Shown here: positions 8,577 through 17,607 of the stretch, one piece after another
Numbering within the stretch: position 1 is the first letter of the stretch
How the letters are laid out: the number at the start of each line of letters is the position of its first letter
NCBI GenBank assembly: GCA_021793235.1
Contig: JAJYTD010000008.1
Location: 62,001 to 126,000 of the forward strand
Length of the DNA stretch: 64,000 nt
Direction: 5' to 3'
DNA from: Actinomycetes bacterium
Lineage (GTDB): Bacteria; Actinomycetota; Actinomycetes; Streptosporangiales; Streptosporangiaceae
The notes under the pieces: generated by a model
Database searches by the model: none
Seen by the model: only the letters and a program-made list of their open reading frames with translations
What the model was told of the DNA's origin: nothing
Translations under genes and position numbers: made by a program

Positions 8577-9614
8577 ATGCGCATCTCCATGCCGCTGCAG
8601 TACGCCGGGGATCCCAAGCCGGCCGTCGACCAGATCGTCGAGTTGGAAAAGGTCGGACTGGACACCGTATGGGTGGCCGAGGCCTACGGCTACGACGGCC
8701 CGACCTTCATGGGATACATCGCGGCCCGCACCGAGACGGTGCGGATCGGCTCGGCCATCCTGCCGCTCTACACCCGCACCCCCGCGCTCATCGCGCAGAC
8801 CGCCGCCGGCCTGGACTACCTCTCCGACGGCCGCGCTGTTCTCGGCCTGGGCGCCAGCGGCCCGCAGGTCATCGAGGGCTGGCACGGAATCCCCTACATC
8901 AAGCCCCTCGCACGCACGCGCGAGGTCGTCGAGATCTGCCGCAAAGTGTGGGCGCGCGAAGAGCCGCTCACTCATGACGGCACGGTCTTCACCCTCCCGC
9001 TGCCTGTGGACCAGGGCACCGGCCTCGGCAAGCCGCTGAAGATCATCAACCACCCGGTGCGCGGGTCGATCCCCATCTACCTGGCCTCGCTCGGGGAGAA
9101 GAACGTGCGGCTCACCGCCGAGATCGCCGACGGCTGGCTACCGCACCTGTTCATCCCGGAAAAGGCCGACCAGGTGTGGGGCGAGTCCCTTGCCGCGGGC
9201 AAGGCCGAGCGCGATCCGGCCCTGGGCGAACTGGAGATCTCCGCCGGCGGACTGCTGGCCATCGGAGAAGGCGAGGAGACCCGGAAGCTGGCCGACTTCA
9301 CCCGCCCGATGATCGCCCTCTACGTCGGCGGCATGGGCGCCAAGGGGAAGAACTTCTACAACACCCTCGCCCGCCGCTACGGCTACGAGGAGGCGGCCGA
9401 GCAGATCCAGGACCTCTACCTCGACGGTAAGAAGGACGAGGCCGCCGCCGCAGTTCCGGACGAGATGGTCGAACTGACCAACCTCGTCGGCCCCGAATCC
9501 TACGTACGCGAGCGCGTCGAAGCGTTTTGCGCCGCCGGTGTCACCCACCTCAATGTCACCCCGGTCGGCGGCGACCCGGTGAAGCTCATCGAGAAGGTCA
9601 AGAGCTGGCTGTGA
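8577..9614 (+). CDS. LLM-class F420-dependent oxidoreductase
   Basis: This 345-residue luciferase-like TIM-barrel protein belongs to the group that uses reduced coenzyme F420 for hydride transfer. It shows the N-terminal barrel strand MRISMPLQYAGD, the AEAYGYDGPT and GSAILPLYTRTP segments and the LGASGPQVIEGWHG flavin-cleft region. I recall it as closest to the Rv3520c-like family. I chose the ATG at 8577 because GGGAGG stands just before it, rather than the upstream in-frame ATG at 8559. The substrate is unknown. It converges on an F420:NADP reductase gene, a plausible supplier of its cofactor. Confidence 0.88.
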   Translation: MRISMPLQYAGDPKPAVDQIVELEKVGLDTVWVAEAYGYDGPTFMGYIAARTETVRIGSAILPLYTRTPALIAQTAAGLDYLSDGRAVLGLGASGPQVIEGWHGIPYIKPLARTREVVEICRKVWAREEPLTHDGTVFTLPLPVDQGTGLGKPLKIINHPVRGSIPIYLASLGEKNVRLTAEIADGWLPHLFIPEKADQVWGESLAAGKAERDPALGELEISAGGLLAIGEGEETRKLADFTRPMIALYVGGMGAKGKNFYNTLARRYGYEEAAEQIQDLYLDGKKDEAAAAVPDEMVELTNLVGPESYVRERVEAFCAAGVTHLNVTPVGGDPVKLIEKVKSWL

Positions 9615-9633
9615 GGCCCCGGCCTTCGCCACG

Positions 9634-9665
9634 TGCGCGGGCTCTGGTCCGCCAAAGCCCGCGCA
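9634..9665. terminator. Convergent terminator between the two F420 genes
   Basis: TGCGCGGGCT (9634-9643) pairs perfectly with AGCCCGCGCA (9656-9665) over 10 bases, with a 12-base loop. It sits between convergent stops and could serve both strands. Confidence 0.6.
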
Positions 9666-9681
9666 ACGGAGGCCGCTCGCC

Positions 9682-10368
9682 TCAGACGTCGGTGATCCGC
9701 AGTCCCGCGTGCACCTTGTAGCGGCGGTTGACGGCGATCAGGTTGGCGGTGAGGGCCTCGACCTGGTGGGCGTTGCGCAGCCGGCCGCCGAAGATCCCGC
9801 GCACCCCGGGGATCTCGCTCGCCAGCGCCCGCACGATATCGGTGGCTTCGCGGTCCTCGCCGAGCACCAGGACATCCAGGTCGATCTCCTCGACCTTCGG
9901 GTCCAGCAGCGTCACCGCGGAGACATGGTGGAAGGCGGCCACCACCCGGCTCCGCGGCAGGACCGCCGCGGCCTGCTGAGCAGCGCTGCCCTCCTCGACG
10001 GGCAAAGGGTAGGGCCCTTTCTTGTCGAAGCCCAGCGGGTTCACGCAGTCGACGACGATCTTGTCGGCGAGCCGGTCCTCCAGCGAGACCAGCAGTTCGC
10101 GGTGGCCCTCCCAGGGAACGGCGACGATGACGATGTCGCCCTGTTCTGCCGCGCCGGCATTGTCGAGTCCGCGTACGGGAAGGTCCGCGCCGAGCTCCTG
10201 GGCCGCCGACGCCGCGCGTTCGGCGCTGCGCGACCCGATGATCACCTCGTGTCCGGCGAGCGCGAACCGGCGCGCCAGGCCGCGTCCCTGGTCGCCTGTT
10301 CCGCCCAGTACCGCGACCGAGACCCCGGTGACATCAGGCAGGTCGTATGGAGATTTCTGATCTGGCAT
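9682..10368 (-). CDS. npdG: NADPH:coenzyme F420 oxidoreductase
   Basis: This 228-residue Rossmann protein moves hydride between NADPH and coenzyme F420, supplying F420H2 to LLM-class oxidoreductases. The N-terminal nucleotide motif SVAVLGGTGDQGRGLARR is followed by IIGSRS, which reads NADPH. DIVIVAVPWEGH and DCVNPLGFDKKGPYPLP are family-typical. The C-terminal half has the GIFGGRLRNAHQVEALTANLIAVNRRYK helix seen in archaeal and actinobacterial F420 reductases. An upstream in-frame ATG at 10380 is an alternative start. Its placement tail-to-tail with an F420-dependent oxidoreductase supports the assignment. Confidence 0.9.
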   Translation of the reverse strand: MPDQKSPYDLPDVTGVSVAVLGGTGDQGRGLARRFALAGHEVIIGSRSAERAASAAQELGADLPVRGLDNAGAAEQGDIVIVAVPWEGHRELLVSLEDRLADKIVVDCVNPLGFDKKGPYPLPVEEGSAAQQAAAVLPRSRVVAAFHHVSAVTLLDPKVEEIDLDVLVLGEDREATDIVRALASEIPGVRGIFGGRLRNAHQVEALTANLIAVNRRYKVHAGLRITDV

Positions 10369-10426
10369 ACCCTTGATCATCCCAGGTGGCGCGGCCGCCC
10401 GCACAGCCGGGGCAGCCGCGGCGGGG

Positions 10427-11071
10427 CTACCTGGTACCGGCCCGCAGAACCACCAGGGTGCAGGTGATGTTCTCCTTGGCGTGGTAAACCGTGCCGGGGA
10501 CGGCCTCCTCCAGGACGGCCGCTCCCCGGTGTTCGAGCTCGGCCACCCGGGCGCGGTAGCCCTGCGGCTCCCAGATGCGGTCCAAGATGGTCAGGACCAC
10601 CGGCGCGCCCGGGCGTGCCACCCGCACCAGTTCGTCCATCGCCTCCGGTCCGACATGGCCTTCGGTGAGCGTCCCGACGCAGATGACCGCGTCGTAGCCG
10701 GAATCGGGGAAAGACAGTTTCCGGGTGAGGTCGGCTTTGGCCAGGGAACGGTAGACGCCCTTGGCGCGCGCTTGGTCCAGCATGGCCGCGGAGATGTCGA
10801 TCCCGTCGATGGCGGTCAGACCGTTCCGGGCGAGCGCGGCACCGACCAGCCCGGTGCCGCAGCCGGCATCGAGTACGGAGGGCTGTGTCCCGTCCTCCGC
10901 CGGGCGGATCAGTTCGGCGAGGCGGGCAGCAGCGCGCTCAGGTGCCGCATACCCCATCTCCTCGGTCGTGTCGTGCTCGTAGCGGACCGCCCACTCGTCA
11001 TAGGTCGACTCGCACTCGTCGGGGGTGCTCAGGGCGTAGACGCGTTCCAGCATGGGGTGGTGCTTGTTCAC
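10427..11071 (-). CDS. Class I SAM-dependent methyltransferase
   Basis: This 214-residue protein has the methyltransferase motif I VLDAGCGTGLVGAAL near residue 67, an acidic motif II in IDGIDISAAML and the post-I segment YDAVICVGTLTEGH. The layout resembles the Williams-Beuren-type (METTL27-like) methyltransferases, whose substrates are mostly unknown. The start is GTG at 11071 with a textbook AGGAGG about 9 bases upstream. An AT-rich stretch lies beyond that and probably contains its promoter. It sits next to peptidase genes, but I see no functional link. Confidence 0.85.
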   Translation of the reverse strand: MNKHHPMLERVYALSTPDECESTYDEWAVRYEHDTTEEMGYAAPERAAARLAELIRPAEDGTQPSVLDAGCGTGLVGAALARNGLTAIDGIDISAAMLDQARAKGVYRSLAKADLTRKLSFPDSGYDAVICVGTLTEGHVGPEAMDELVRVARPGAPVVLTILDRIWEPQGYRARVAELEHRGAAVLEEAVPGTVYHAKENITCTLVVLRAGTR

Positions 11072-11099
11072 CGGTCACCTTCCTCCTCGGGGACCCTTA

Positions 11100-11165
11100 T
11101 GACGTAACCCCCAATACGGACATAAAACACAATTAGTAAAGCTTGTATCATTTATCACTAAACTT
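11100..11165. promoter_or_regulatory. AT-rich island upstream of the methyltransferase gene
   Basis: This stretch is strikingly AT-rich for the region. It contains TTAGT (11133-11137) and ACTAA (11157-11161) as inverted arms spaced 19 bases apart, with TTTAT and ATAAAA runs around them. It most likely holds the promoter of the methyltransferase gene. Exact boxes are not clear. Confidence 0.4.
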
Positions 11166-11181
11166 CGCTCACCATAGCGGA

Positions 11182-12120
11182 TCACCTCAGCGCGGGCTCA
11201 TCCAGGGTGAGCGTGCCGGCCTCGGCGTCGAGCCTGGCCGCAACACCGAGGGGGACGGTGAGCTGGGCCGGGCAGTGCCCGAACCCGAACCCCCATACGA
11301 CCGGGACTCCCAGCGGGGCCAGGCGCTCCCGCATGAGTTCCCGGATCATCTCCGGACTCGGCGTGCAGTCCGTCCAGGACCCCAGCAGAATTCCCGCGAC
11401 ACCGCGCATCCAGCCGCTGCGCAGCAACTGGGTGAGCATCCGGTCGATGCGGGAGGCGTCCTCGCCGACGTCCTCCAGCAGCAGGATCCCCCCGGCGGCC
11501 GACGCCCGGCTGTGCGGAGTGGCAACCCCGTCATTGAGCAGGCTCAGGTTGCCGCCGATCACCGTGCCTCGCGCGGTACCGCCGACCAGCGCGGTCGCCG
11601 TAGGCGGGGCCAGCCTCATCTGCGACTCCGGGGCGAACAGGGTGGCGCGCAGCCGCTCGGCCGCCGCTGTGTCCCCGACGAAGTAGCGAGTGCCGATGAC
11701 CGGCCCGTGCAGCGTCACCGTGCCGAGTTCCACCGCGAAGGCCTCGTGCAGCGCGGTGACGTCGCTGAACCCGACAAGCGCCTTGGCCGGGGCGCGCCGC
11801 AGCGCGTCGAAGTCGAGCCGGTCCAGCATCCGGTGTGCGCCGTCGCCGCCGCGGACGCACAGGACCGCCGCGGTGTCCGGATCCAGCCATGCCCGTTGCA
11901 GGTCGCCCGCGCGGTCGGCGTCGGTCCCCGCCAGATAGGGCAGGACGGGGTGGCGGTCGCGGACATGGCCGCCGATGCGCACATCGAGTCCCCACCCGCG
12001 GACGATGCCGATGGCCGCGTCCAGAAGGTCTGCGGCCACGGGGCTGCACGGGGCCACCGCGGCGACCCGGTCCCCCGGCCGCAGCCGCGGCGGCCGGATC
12101 GGTGCGGCCGCCCGCGTCAC
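11182..12120 (-). CDS. LD-carboxypeptidase, peptidase family S66
   Basis: This 312-residue serine peptidase should remove the terminal D-alanine from murein tetrapeptides during peptidoglycan recycling, or act on related amide bonds. Visible features are CVRGGDGAHRMLD, the nucleophile serine in GFSDVTALH, the glutamate in LLLEDVGED and the histidine in GFGFGHCPAQLTVPLG, which complete the S66 Ser-Glu-His triad. The reading frame is open further upstream, but the family length of about 300 and the GTG at 12120 fit best. It is followed upstream on the same strand by M20 and M55 peptidases. I see no signal peptide, so it should be cytoplasmic. Confidence 0.88.
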   Translation of the reverse strand: MTRAAAPIRPPRLRPGDRVAAVAPCSPVAADLLDAAIGIVRGWGLDVRIGGHVRDRHPVLPYLAGTDADRAGDLQRAWLDPDTAAVLCVRGGDGAHRMLDRLDFDALRRAPAKALVGFSDVTALHEAFAVELGTVTLHGPVIGTRYFVGDTAAAERLRATLFAPESQMRLAPPTATALVGGTARGTVIGGNLSLLNDGVATPHSRASAAGGILLLEDVGEDASRIDRMLTQLLRSGWMRGVAGILLGSWTDCTPSPEMIRELMRERLAPLGVPVVWGFGFGHCPAQLTVPLGVAARLDAEAGTLTLDEPALR

Positions 12121-12324
12121 GGCCGCTGTTCCACGGCCGAAGCGTCGGCCGCGGCACCGGACGCCCGCGTGTACGGCGAGAGCTCGGCGGGCGGCGCCGC
12201 GCGGAACACGGACTTCTTCCGGACGTCGGAGGGGGAGCACATGGCCGCCGATGCCTCTTTTCCGTTGGGGGACGTCTCTTCTCGTTGGCCGTTCGGGCGC
12301 GCACCGGCGGAGAGCATCCGGTGG

Positions 12325-13695
12325 TCAATCAACGGTGGTCAAAAACCGGTCCAAGACGCGCAGGCCGAATCGGAGGGCGTCGACGGGAACGCGCTCGTCG
12401 ACGCCGTGGAACAGCGCGCTGTAGTCCAGGGACGGCGGCAGCCGCAGCGGCGAGAACCCGTACCCGGCGATGCCGAGTTCGGCGAACTGCTTGGCGTCGG
12501 TGCCCCCGGTGATGCACACCGGAACGACCTGCGCCTGCGGGTCATACGCCAGCAGCGCCGCCCGCATGGCCGCGAACGTGGGCGACTCCACCGGCGACAT
12601 CAGCGGGATGGACCGGTGCCGGTACTCCCAGTCGACGCGCGGCCCGGTGAGTTCATCGAGCGCCGCGCGAAACTCCTCCTCCGCGCCCGGCAGGACGCGG
12701 CCGTCCACCCCGGCGGTCGCCGTCTCCGGGATCACGTTGACCTTGTAGCCGGCGTCGAGCATCGTCGGATTGGTGCTGTTGCGCACCGTGGAGCGGACCA
12801 GCGCGGCGGCCGAGCCCAAGCGTTCCAGCAGCCCGTCCAGATCGCGCTGCGGATCGAAGTCCGGCGCGTCCAGATCGGTCTTGTGGCCGACGGCGGCCGC
12901 GATCTCGGTGATCGCCGCCCGGGTGACGGGGGTGAGCCGGACCGGCCACGCATACGCGTCGATGCGGGCCACAGCGGCGGCCAGCGCGGCCACCGCGTTG
13001 TCGTCGTTCGCCTTGGAGCCGTGTCCGGCGGTGCCGTTCGCCGTCAGCCGCAGCCAGGAGGTACCGCGCTCACCGGCTCCGATCGGATAGAGACGCACGG
13101 GTCGGCCATCAGCGGTCGCGGCGTGGAAGGTGTAGGCACCCGATTCACCGATGCCCTCGGTGCACCCCTCGAACAACGCAGCGTGCTCGCGCACCAGCCA
13201 GTCGGCACCGTAGGCGGCGCTGTCCTCCTCGTCGGCGGTGAAAGCGAGGACGATGTCGCGGCGGGGGCGCCGCCCGGTACGCGCCCACTCGCGCACGAGC
13301 GCGACCATCATGGCGTCGACGTTCTTCATGTCGATGGCGCCGCGGCCCCATACCATGCCGTCGCGCACTTCCCCGGAGAACGGATGCACCGCCCACCGTG
13401 CGGGGTCGGCCGGGACGACATCCAGGTGGCCGTGGACGAGCAGCCCGGAAGCGGAGGGGTCCGTCCCCGACACGCGGGCGACCACGTTGGCGCGTCCCGG
13501 CGCCGACTCCAGGACCACCGGGTCCAGCCCGGCATCGGCGAGCCGCTCGGCGACGTACTCCGCGGCCGGACGCTCCCGGCAGTCGCCCCCGCCCCGGTTG
13601 GCCGTATCGATCCGGATCAGATCGGAGGTGAAGCGGACCACCTCGTCGTCCGCGGTCTCCCAGGAATCCACCGGCCGCCTCTCCTCAACGCTCAC
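12325..13695 (-). CDS. M20-family metallopeptidase or deacylase
   Basis: This 456-residue zinc hydrolase has the full M20 pattern: HGHLDVVP (first ligand, near residue 89), GRGAIDMKN (bridging Asp), AFTADEEDSAAYGA (general base and ligand) and a final ligand in SALFHGVDERVP. The dimerisation or lid domain with TANGTAGHGSKA lies at residues 200-345. Substrates in this family are dipeptides or N-acyl amino acids, and I cannot choose. The start is GTG at 13695. It lies 54 bases after the M55 gene and 204 before the S66 gene on the same strand, so the three may form one peptide-degrading unit. Confidence 0.9.
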   Translation of the reverse strand: MSVEERRPVDSWETADDEVVRFTSDLIRIDTANRGGGDCRERPAAEYVAERLADAGLDPVVLESAPGRANVVARVSGTDPSASGLLVHGHLDVVPADPARWAVHPFSGEVRDGMVWGRGAIDMKNVDAMMVALVREWARTGRRPRRDIVLAFTADEEDSAAYGADWLVREHAALFEGCTEGIGESGAYTFHAATADGRPVRLYPIGAGERGTSWLRLTANGTAGHGSKANDDNAVAALAAAVARIDAYAWPVRLTPVTRAAITEIAAAVGHKTDLDAPDFDPQRDLDGLLERLGSAAALVRSTVRNSTNPTMLDAGYKVNVIPETATAGVDGRVLPGAEEEFRAALDELTGPRVDWEYRHRSIPLMSPVESPTFAAMRAALLAYDPQAQVVPVCITGGTDAKQFAELGIAGYGFSPLRLPPSLDYSALFHGVDERVPVDALRFGLRVLDRFLTTVD

Positions 13696-13749
13696 GTGCG
13701 ATCTCGCTCCCGTCGGCCCCGCCGTGCCCGCGCCTCGCCCGGCCCCGCT

Positions 13750-14583
13750 TCATCCGTACCGGGACTCCACCGCATCGGATATGAGGGTGGCCACGGCCTT
13801 GAAACAGCGGATCATCTCATAGGCGGTGGGGGACGTGTAGCGGACACGTCGCTCTGCCACCGCCTCCACACCGGGGACCATGGCCGCGGCACCGGCGAGC
13901 TGGGCCGCGTCGACCTCGATCTCCACGGTCAGCGGAGCGTGCCGAACGGGAGCGACGCGCCCGGCCGCCGCCATCGCGGCCTCGGCCGCCGCGGCGATGT
14001 CGGCGCGGGTTCGGGCGGGGGGACGGCAGATGGCGGCGTAGCGCGACACGTAGTCCTTGACGGCGACCGTGCGGGCGCCCGGGGCATAGGAGGCGGCATC
14101 GGCGCAGGCACGGTCGTCGCCGGTGACCAATACGACAGGGCTGCCGTACTCGGCGGCGACCCGCGCGTTGAGCCGCCCCTCACTGGCGGGTTCCCCGTCG
14201 AGCCACACACCGGTGATCGAATTGGGCAGGTAGGTGTGGGCGAGCACGCCTTCGGCCCCGGCTCCGCAGTGGTAGCCGACAAAGGCCACCGCGTCGACGT
14301 CGCCGTGTTGCACGCCTTCGACCATGGTCAGATCCTTGTGCCGCCCGGTGAGCATCGACGCGCGTTCGTCGAGCCGCTCCAGCAGCAGGTTGCGCATGGT
14401 GGCGTGCGCTTCGTTGACCAGCACCTCGGCGGCTCCTCCGGCGAAGAAGCCGGCGATGGCGCCGTTGACGTCGGAGGTGAACATGGAGCGGCAGCGCTGC
14501 CACTGCTCTGTTCCCGGCTCCACATCCGCGGGCCAGGTGACCCCCGTCGCGCCCTCCATGTCAGCGGAGATAAGGATCCTCAC
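13750..14583 (-). CDS. M55-family D-aminopeptidase (DppA-like)
   Basis: This 277-residue enzyme resembles DppA, a zinc D-aminopeptidase that forms decameric rings and cleaves D-Ala-containing peptides. The defining N-terminal metal motif is present as ISADMEGATGV (Asp8, Glu10). Further ligands are expected in NEAHATMRNLL, FVGYHCGAG and the EPASEGRLNA region. The start is GTG at 14583 and family length is normal. It is positioned upstream of M20 and S66 peptidases. D-amino-acid specificity together with an LD-carboxypeptidase suggests turnover of cell-wall peptides; this is inference from neighbours. Confidence 0.9.
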   Translation of the reverse strand: MRILISADMEGATGVTWPADVEPGTEQWQRCRSMFTSDVNGAIAGFFAGGAAEVLVNEAHATMRNLLLERLDERASMLTGRHKDLTMVEGVQHGDVDAVAFVGYHCGAGAEGVLAHTYLPNSITGVWLDGEPASEGRLNARVAAEYGSPVVLVTGDDRACADAASYAPGARTVAVKDYVSRYAAICRPPARTRADIAAAAEAAMAAAGRVAPVRHAPLTVEIEVDAAQLAGAAAMVPGVEAVAERRVRYTSPTAYEMIRCFKAVATLISDAVESRYG

Positions 14584-14612
14584 AGCAGGCGATCCTAACG
14601 CTCCGGCGGGTT

Positions 14613-15464
14613 TCAGGGCAGGGTCAGGATCTCCGCACCGTCATCGGTGATGACCAGGGTGTGCTCGAACTGGGCGGTGCGTTTGCGGTCGGCGGTGACC
14701 GCGGTCCAACCGTCCTCCCAGATGTCGTAGTCGATCGTTCCCAGGGTGATCATCGGCTCGATGGTGAAGGTCATCCCCGACTGCATGACGGTGGTCGCGC
14801 GCGGGTCGTCGTAGTGCGGGACGGCCAGGCCGGAATGGAATTCCGGGCCGACGCCGTGCCCGGTGAAGTCCTGCACCACGCCGTAGCCGAAGCGCTTGGC
14901 GTAGGACTCGATGACGCGGCCGATGACGTTGATCTGCCGCCCGGGCCGGCATGCCTTGATGCCGCGCATCATGGCCTCGTGCGTGCGCTCCACCAGCAGC
15001 CGCGATTCCTCGTCGGCGTCGCCTGCGAGGAAGGTCGCGTTGGTGTCCCCGTGGACACCGTGGATGTAGGCGGTGATGTCGATGTTGACGATGTCGCCGT
15101 CGGAGATGACGGTGTCATCGGGGATACCGTGGCAGATGACCTCGTTCAGCGAGGAGCACAGCGACTTGGGGAAGCCCTTGTAGCCCAGGGGGCTCGGATA
15201 GGCGCCGTGGTCGCAGAGGAACTCGTGGCCGATACGGTCGAGCTCATCCGTTGTCACACCCGGCTTGACGTGGGCGCCGACCTCGCGCAGTGCCTGGGCG
15301 GCGATCCGCCCGGCCGTCCGCATCGCCTCGATGGTCTCGGGAGTCTGTACGTCTCCCAGCACCCCCTCGGTCGGGTGTTTCTTTCCGACGTACTCCGGCC
15401 GCTCGATGGAGGAGGGGACCGAACGTGGCGGCGAGATGCGCCCGGGAACCAGCGGGGTAGTCAT
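14613..15464 (-). CDS. map: Methionine aminopeptidase, type Ic
   Basis: This 283-residue enzyme removes the initiator methionine from new proteins. All five metal ligands of the pita-bread fold can be seen in [36 protein letters not shown] and AQFEHT. The first 40 residues, with [12 protein letters not shown], form the proline-rich extension typical of actinobacterial type Ic enzymes, which is thought to bind ribosomes. I use the ATG at 15464; the open frame runs 26 codons further but with unlikely composition. The product acts in the cytoplasm and is normally essential. Confidence 0.95.
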   Translation of the reverse strand: MTTPLVPGRISPPRSVPSSIERPEYVGKKHPTEGVLGDVQTPETIEAMRTAGRIAAQALREVGAHVKPGVTTDELDRIGHEFLCDHGAYPSPLGYKGFPKSLCSSLNEVICHGIPDDTVISDGDIVNIDITAYIHGVHGDTNATFLAGDADEESRLLVERTHEAMMRGIKACRPGRQINVIGRVIESYAKRFGYGVVQDFTGHGVGPEFHSGLAVPHYDDPRATTVMQSGMTFTIEPMITLGTIDYDIWEDGWTAVTADRKRTAQFEHTLVITDDGAEILTLP

Positions 15465-15579
15465 GCCTGCAAAGTTTAGTCGCGACCACCACCTCCTGAT
15501 CCGCGTCGAGAGCACGGCGGGCGGGTAAGAGCACGGATGCAAGCTATGCGAAGCTGGAACGATTCAGCGGGAGTCGACC

Positions 15580-15780
15580 ATGAGCGACTGGGAGCACACC
15601 ATCTCCGGAGGCGACCGGCGGTGGTGGTATTGCCTCAGACACAACAAGCCCGAACAGGGCCCCGGGTGCCCCCGCAAGTACCGCCTCGGCCCTTACCCGG
15701 ATGAGGCGAGCGCGGCGGGGGCACTGCACACCGTCGCCGAACGCAACGAGGCATGGGACGAACAGGACGAACGCGACTGA
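15580..15780 (+). CDS. Small SPOR-like conserved protein
   Basis: This 66-residue protein is divergent from map. It has a WWYCLRHNKPEQGPGCPRKYRLGPYPDEASA core followed by an acidic helix ending in WDEQDERD. The pattern of a tryptophan-rich strand, a glycine turn, LGPYPDEASAAGAL and a helix resembles a half-size SPOR-type fold. Short proteins of this kind occur beside map in many actinobacteria. Two cysteines (CLRHNKPEQGPGC) could bind metal or form a disulfide. The ATG start has GCGGGAG upstream. No activity is known to me. Confidence 0.75.
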   Translation: MSDWEHTISGGDRRWWYCLRHNKPEQGPGCPRKYRLGPYPDEASAAGALHTVAERNEAWDEQDERD

Positions 15781-15786
15781 TCGCTG

Positions 15787-15806
15787 GTCCGCTCCGCAGA
15801 GCGGAC
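15787..15806. terminator. Convergent terminator
   Basis: GTCCGCTC pairs with GAGCGGAC around a CGCA tetraloop. It starts 7 bases after the stop of the 66-residue gene and lies between convergent genes. Confidence 0.6.
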
Positions 15807-15853
15807 ACGCTGCTGCGGGACCGCGATGCGCCTTCGTGGCTGCTTTCCCGCCC

Positions 15854-16444
15854 TCAGTCGAGGATGCGCGGGCCGCTCACCACGTCGAGGAAGCGGTGCA
15901 GCCGGTCCCGCAGCCCTGCCTTGCGGCGCGCGTCCGGCTGCCCGGCCGCGGTGCTGACCAGGTGCTGCAGCCCCTCGAAGGTCAACGGCGCGGTGTCGGG
16001 GGTGAGGCTGATGGCGTCGTTGGCCAGGGCGGCCAGTTCGCCTCCGCCCTGGTCGAGTGCGAGGACGGTGGCGCCTGTGCGCCGGGCATCGTCCACACGC
16101 TCCAGCAGCGGAACCGGAGCCGCATCCTCCTCAGCGACCACGAACAGGGTCTCCCCGCGCCGGGCCTGCTCCAACCGCTCCAGGCCGATACGCAGATGGG
16201 AGGGGGCGTCCGGCGGCGGATTCCAGCGCACCAGGCTGGGCGCCAGCTGGGGCAGGCCCGCATAGCGGCTCTCGTCGTCCAGGTGCGCCGCGAGGTGCCA
16301 GGGCTCGTCGTCGGGGGTTCCCACGAGCAGGAGACCACCCGGGTCACGGGTCCGGCGCAGCGTACGGGCGAACTCCTCCGTGCGCTCCACCCAGGGTGTC
16401 GAGGCCAGGATCTCACGCAGTACGGCGACGTGTTGGGCTTCCAT
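15854..16444 (-). CDS. Conserved hypothetical protein
   Basis: This is a 196-residue soluble protein starting at ATG 16444 (MEAQHVAVLREIL). The middle alternates strand and helix, for example GGLLLVGTPDDEPWHLAAHLDDES and TGATVLALDQGGGELAALANDAISL. It vaguely recalls a sugar-isomerase (SIS) fold, but I would not assign it. It has no signal peptide or membrane segment. The longer open frame upstream has unlikely composition and I reject it. It lies between map and the ABC importer operon on the minus strand, about 134 bases after the last transporter gene, so it could be read through from that operon. Confidence 0.7.
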   Translation of the reverse strand: MEAQHVAVLREILASTPWVERTEEFARTLRRTRDPGGLLLVGTPDDEPWHLAAHLDDESRYAGLPQLAPSLVRWNPPPDAPSHLRIGLERLEQARRGETLFVVAEEDAAPVPLLERVDDARRTGATVLALDQGGGELAALANDAISLTPDTAPLTFEGLQHLVSTAAGQPDARRKAGLRDRLHRFLDVVSGPRILD

Positions 16445-16578
16445 ACCTCTATGGTGCCCGCTGGTCCCGCACAAAGGCCTCCGATCCGGGAAGATCGCGG
16501 GCGCCCGCCGGACCCGTGCCGCGGCCCGAGGGGACCCGGCGTGCACGGCACCGCTCAGGGTGCCGCGCACGGCGCCGC

Positions 16579-17607
16579 TCAGGGGCCGAAGACCGCCCGC
16601 GCCCAGTGGCAGGCCGCCTGGGAGACCCGTCCCCCGTCGAGGATTCCCGGGTCGGTGGTGCGGCAGCGGTCGGCCACACCGGCTTGCTCTGCCTCTCCTG
16701 ATGCGAGGACCTGGCATCTGGCGTGGAACCGGCAACCGCCCGGAACACTGGCCGGGTCCGGAGGTTCTCCTTCCAGAACCACCGGATCGCCCGCGCCCGC
16801 CTCCGGCAGTACCGACAGCAGAGCACGGGTGTAGGGGTGCTTCGGCGCCGTCAGTACCTCTTCGACCGTTCCCACCTCGACCACGCGTCCCAGATACATC
16901 ACGGCCACCCGGTCGGCGATGTTCCAGGCCAGCCCCAAGTCGTGGGTGACCACCAGGGCGGACAGGCCGAGGTCGCCGCAGAGCCGCAGCAGCAGCGCCA
17001 GGATCTCCCCGCGCACCGACGCGTCCAGGGACGCCACCGGCTCGTCGGCGATGATCACCTCAGGTTCCAGGATCAGCGCCCCGGCGATGACGACGCGCTG
17101 CCGCTGCCCGCCCGACAGCTCGTGCGGGTACCGCAGGAAGAACCGCTCGGGCGGGCGCAGCCCCGCACGCGCGAGAGCGCGGGCCACGCGTTCCTCCTCG
17201 TCGGCGGCTGCCCCCTCGTGGATGCGCAGGCCTTCGGCGACAGCGTCGTAGACGGTGTGCCGAGGGTTGAGCGAGCCGCTGGGGTCCTGCAGCACCAGCT
17301 GGACCCGCCTGCGGTAGGCCTTCAGCGCGCGCATCCCGTACTCCAGCGGGGCGCCGTCGAACACCACCCGGCCACGGGCGGGCCGCTCCAGGCCGAGGAG
17401 TGTACGCGCGAGTGTGGTCTTGCCGCACCCGGACTCCCCCACCAGCGCGACGATCTCGCCGGAGTGGACGTCCAGGTCGACGCCGTCGACCGCACGGACG
17501 CTCCCCCGCCCGCCGCGCCCCTTGAACGCGACATACAGGCCTGATGAGCTCAGCGTGGGCGCGGCCGCGGTCTGCTCCGCACCGGCTTTCCGCAGATCCG
17601 CGGTCAC
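16579..17607 (-). CDS. Peptide ABC importer, second ATPase (OppF/DppF type)
   Basis: This 342-residue ATPase has Walker [10 protein letters not shown] near residue 58, the Q-loop in [16 protein letters not shown], the signature LSGGQRQR, Walker B VIIADEP and the switch His in VVTHDLGL. The C-terminal oligopeptide-transporter extension with [11 protein letters not shown] carries cysteines that in this family can hold an iron-sulfur cluster. The start is GTG, overlapping the upstream stop as GTGA, so it is translationally coupled to the first ATPase gene. It is the last gene of the five-gene operon and drives import with its partner. Confidence 0.94.
   Translation of the reverse strand: MTADLRKAGAEQTAAAPTLSSSGLYVAFKGRGGRGSVRAVDGVDLDVHSGEIVALVGESGCGKTTLARTLLGLERPARGRVVFDGAPLEYGMRALKAYRRRVQLVLQDPSGSLNPRHTVYDAVAEGLRIHEGAAADEEERVARALARAGLRPPERFFLRYPHELSGGQRQRVVIAGALILEPEVIIADEPVASLDASVRGEILALLLRLCGDLGLSALVVTHDLGLAWNIADRVAVMYLGRVVEVGTVEEVLTAPKHPYTRALLSVLPEAGAGDPVVLEGEPPDPASVPGGCRFHARCQVLASGEAEQAGVADRCRTTDPGILDGGRVSQAACHWARAVFGP

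Noticed and set aside
11143-14598. A plus-strand open frame of more than 1100 codons
   Set aside because: It lies opposite three recognisable peptidase genes and has Arg/Gly/His-rich shadow composition.
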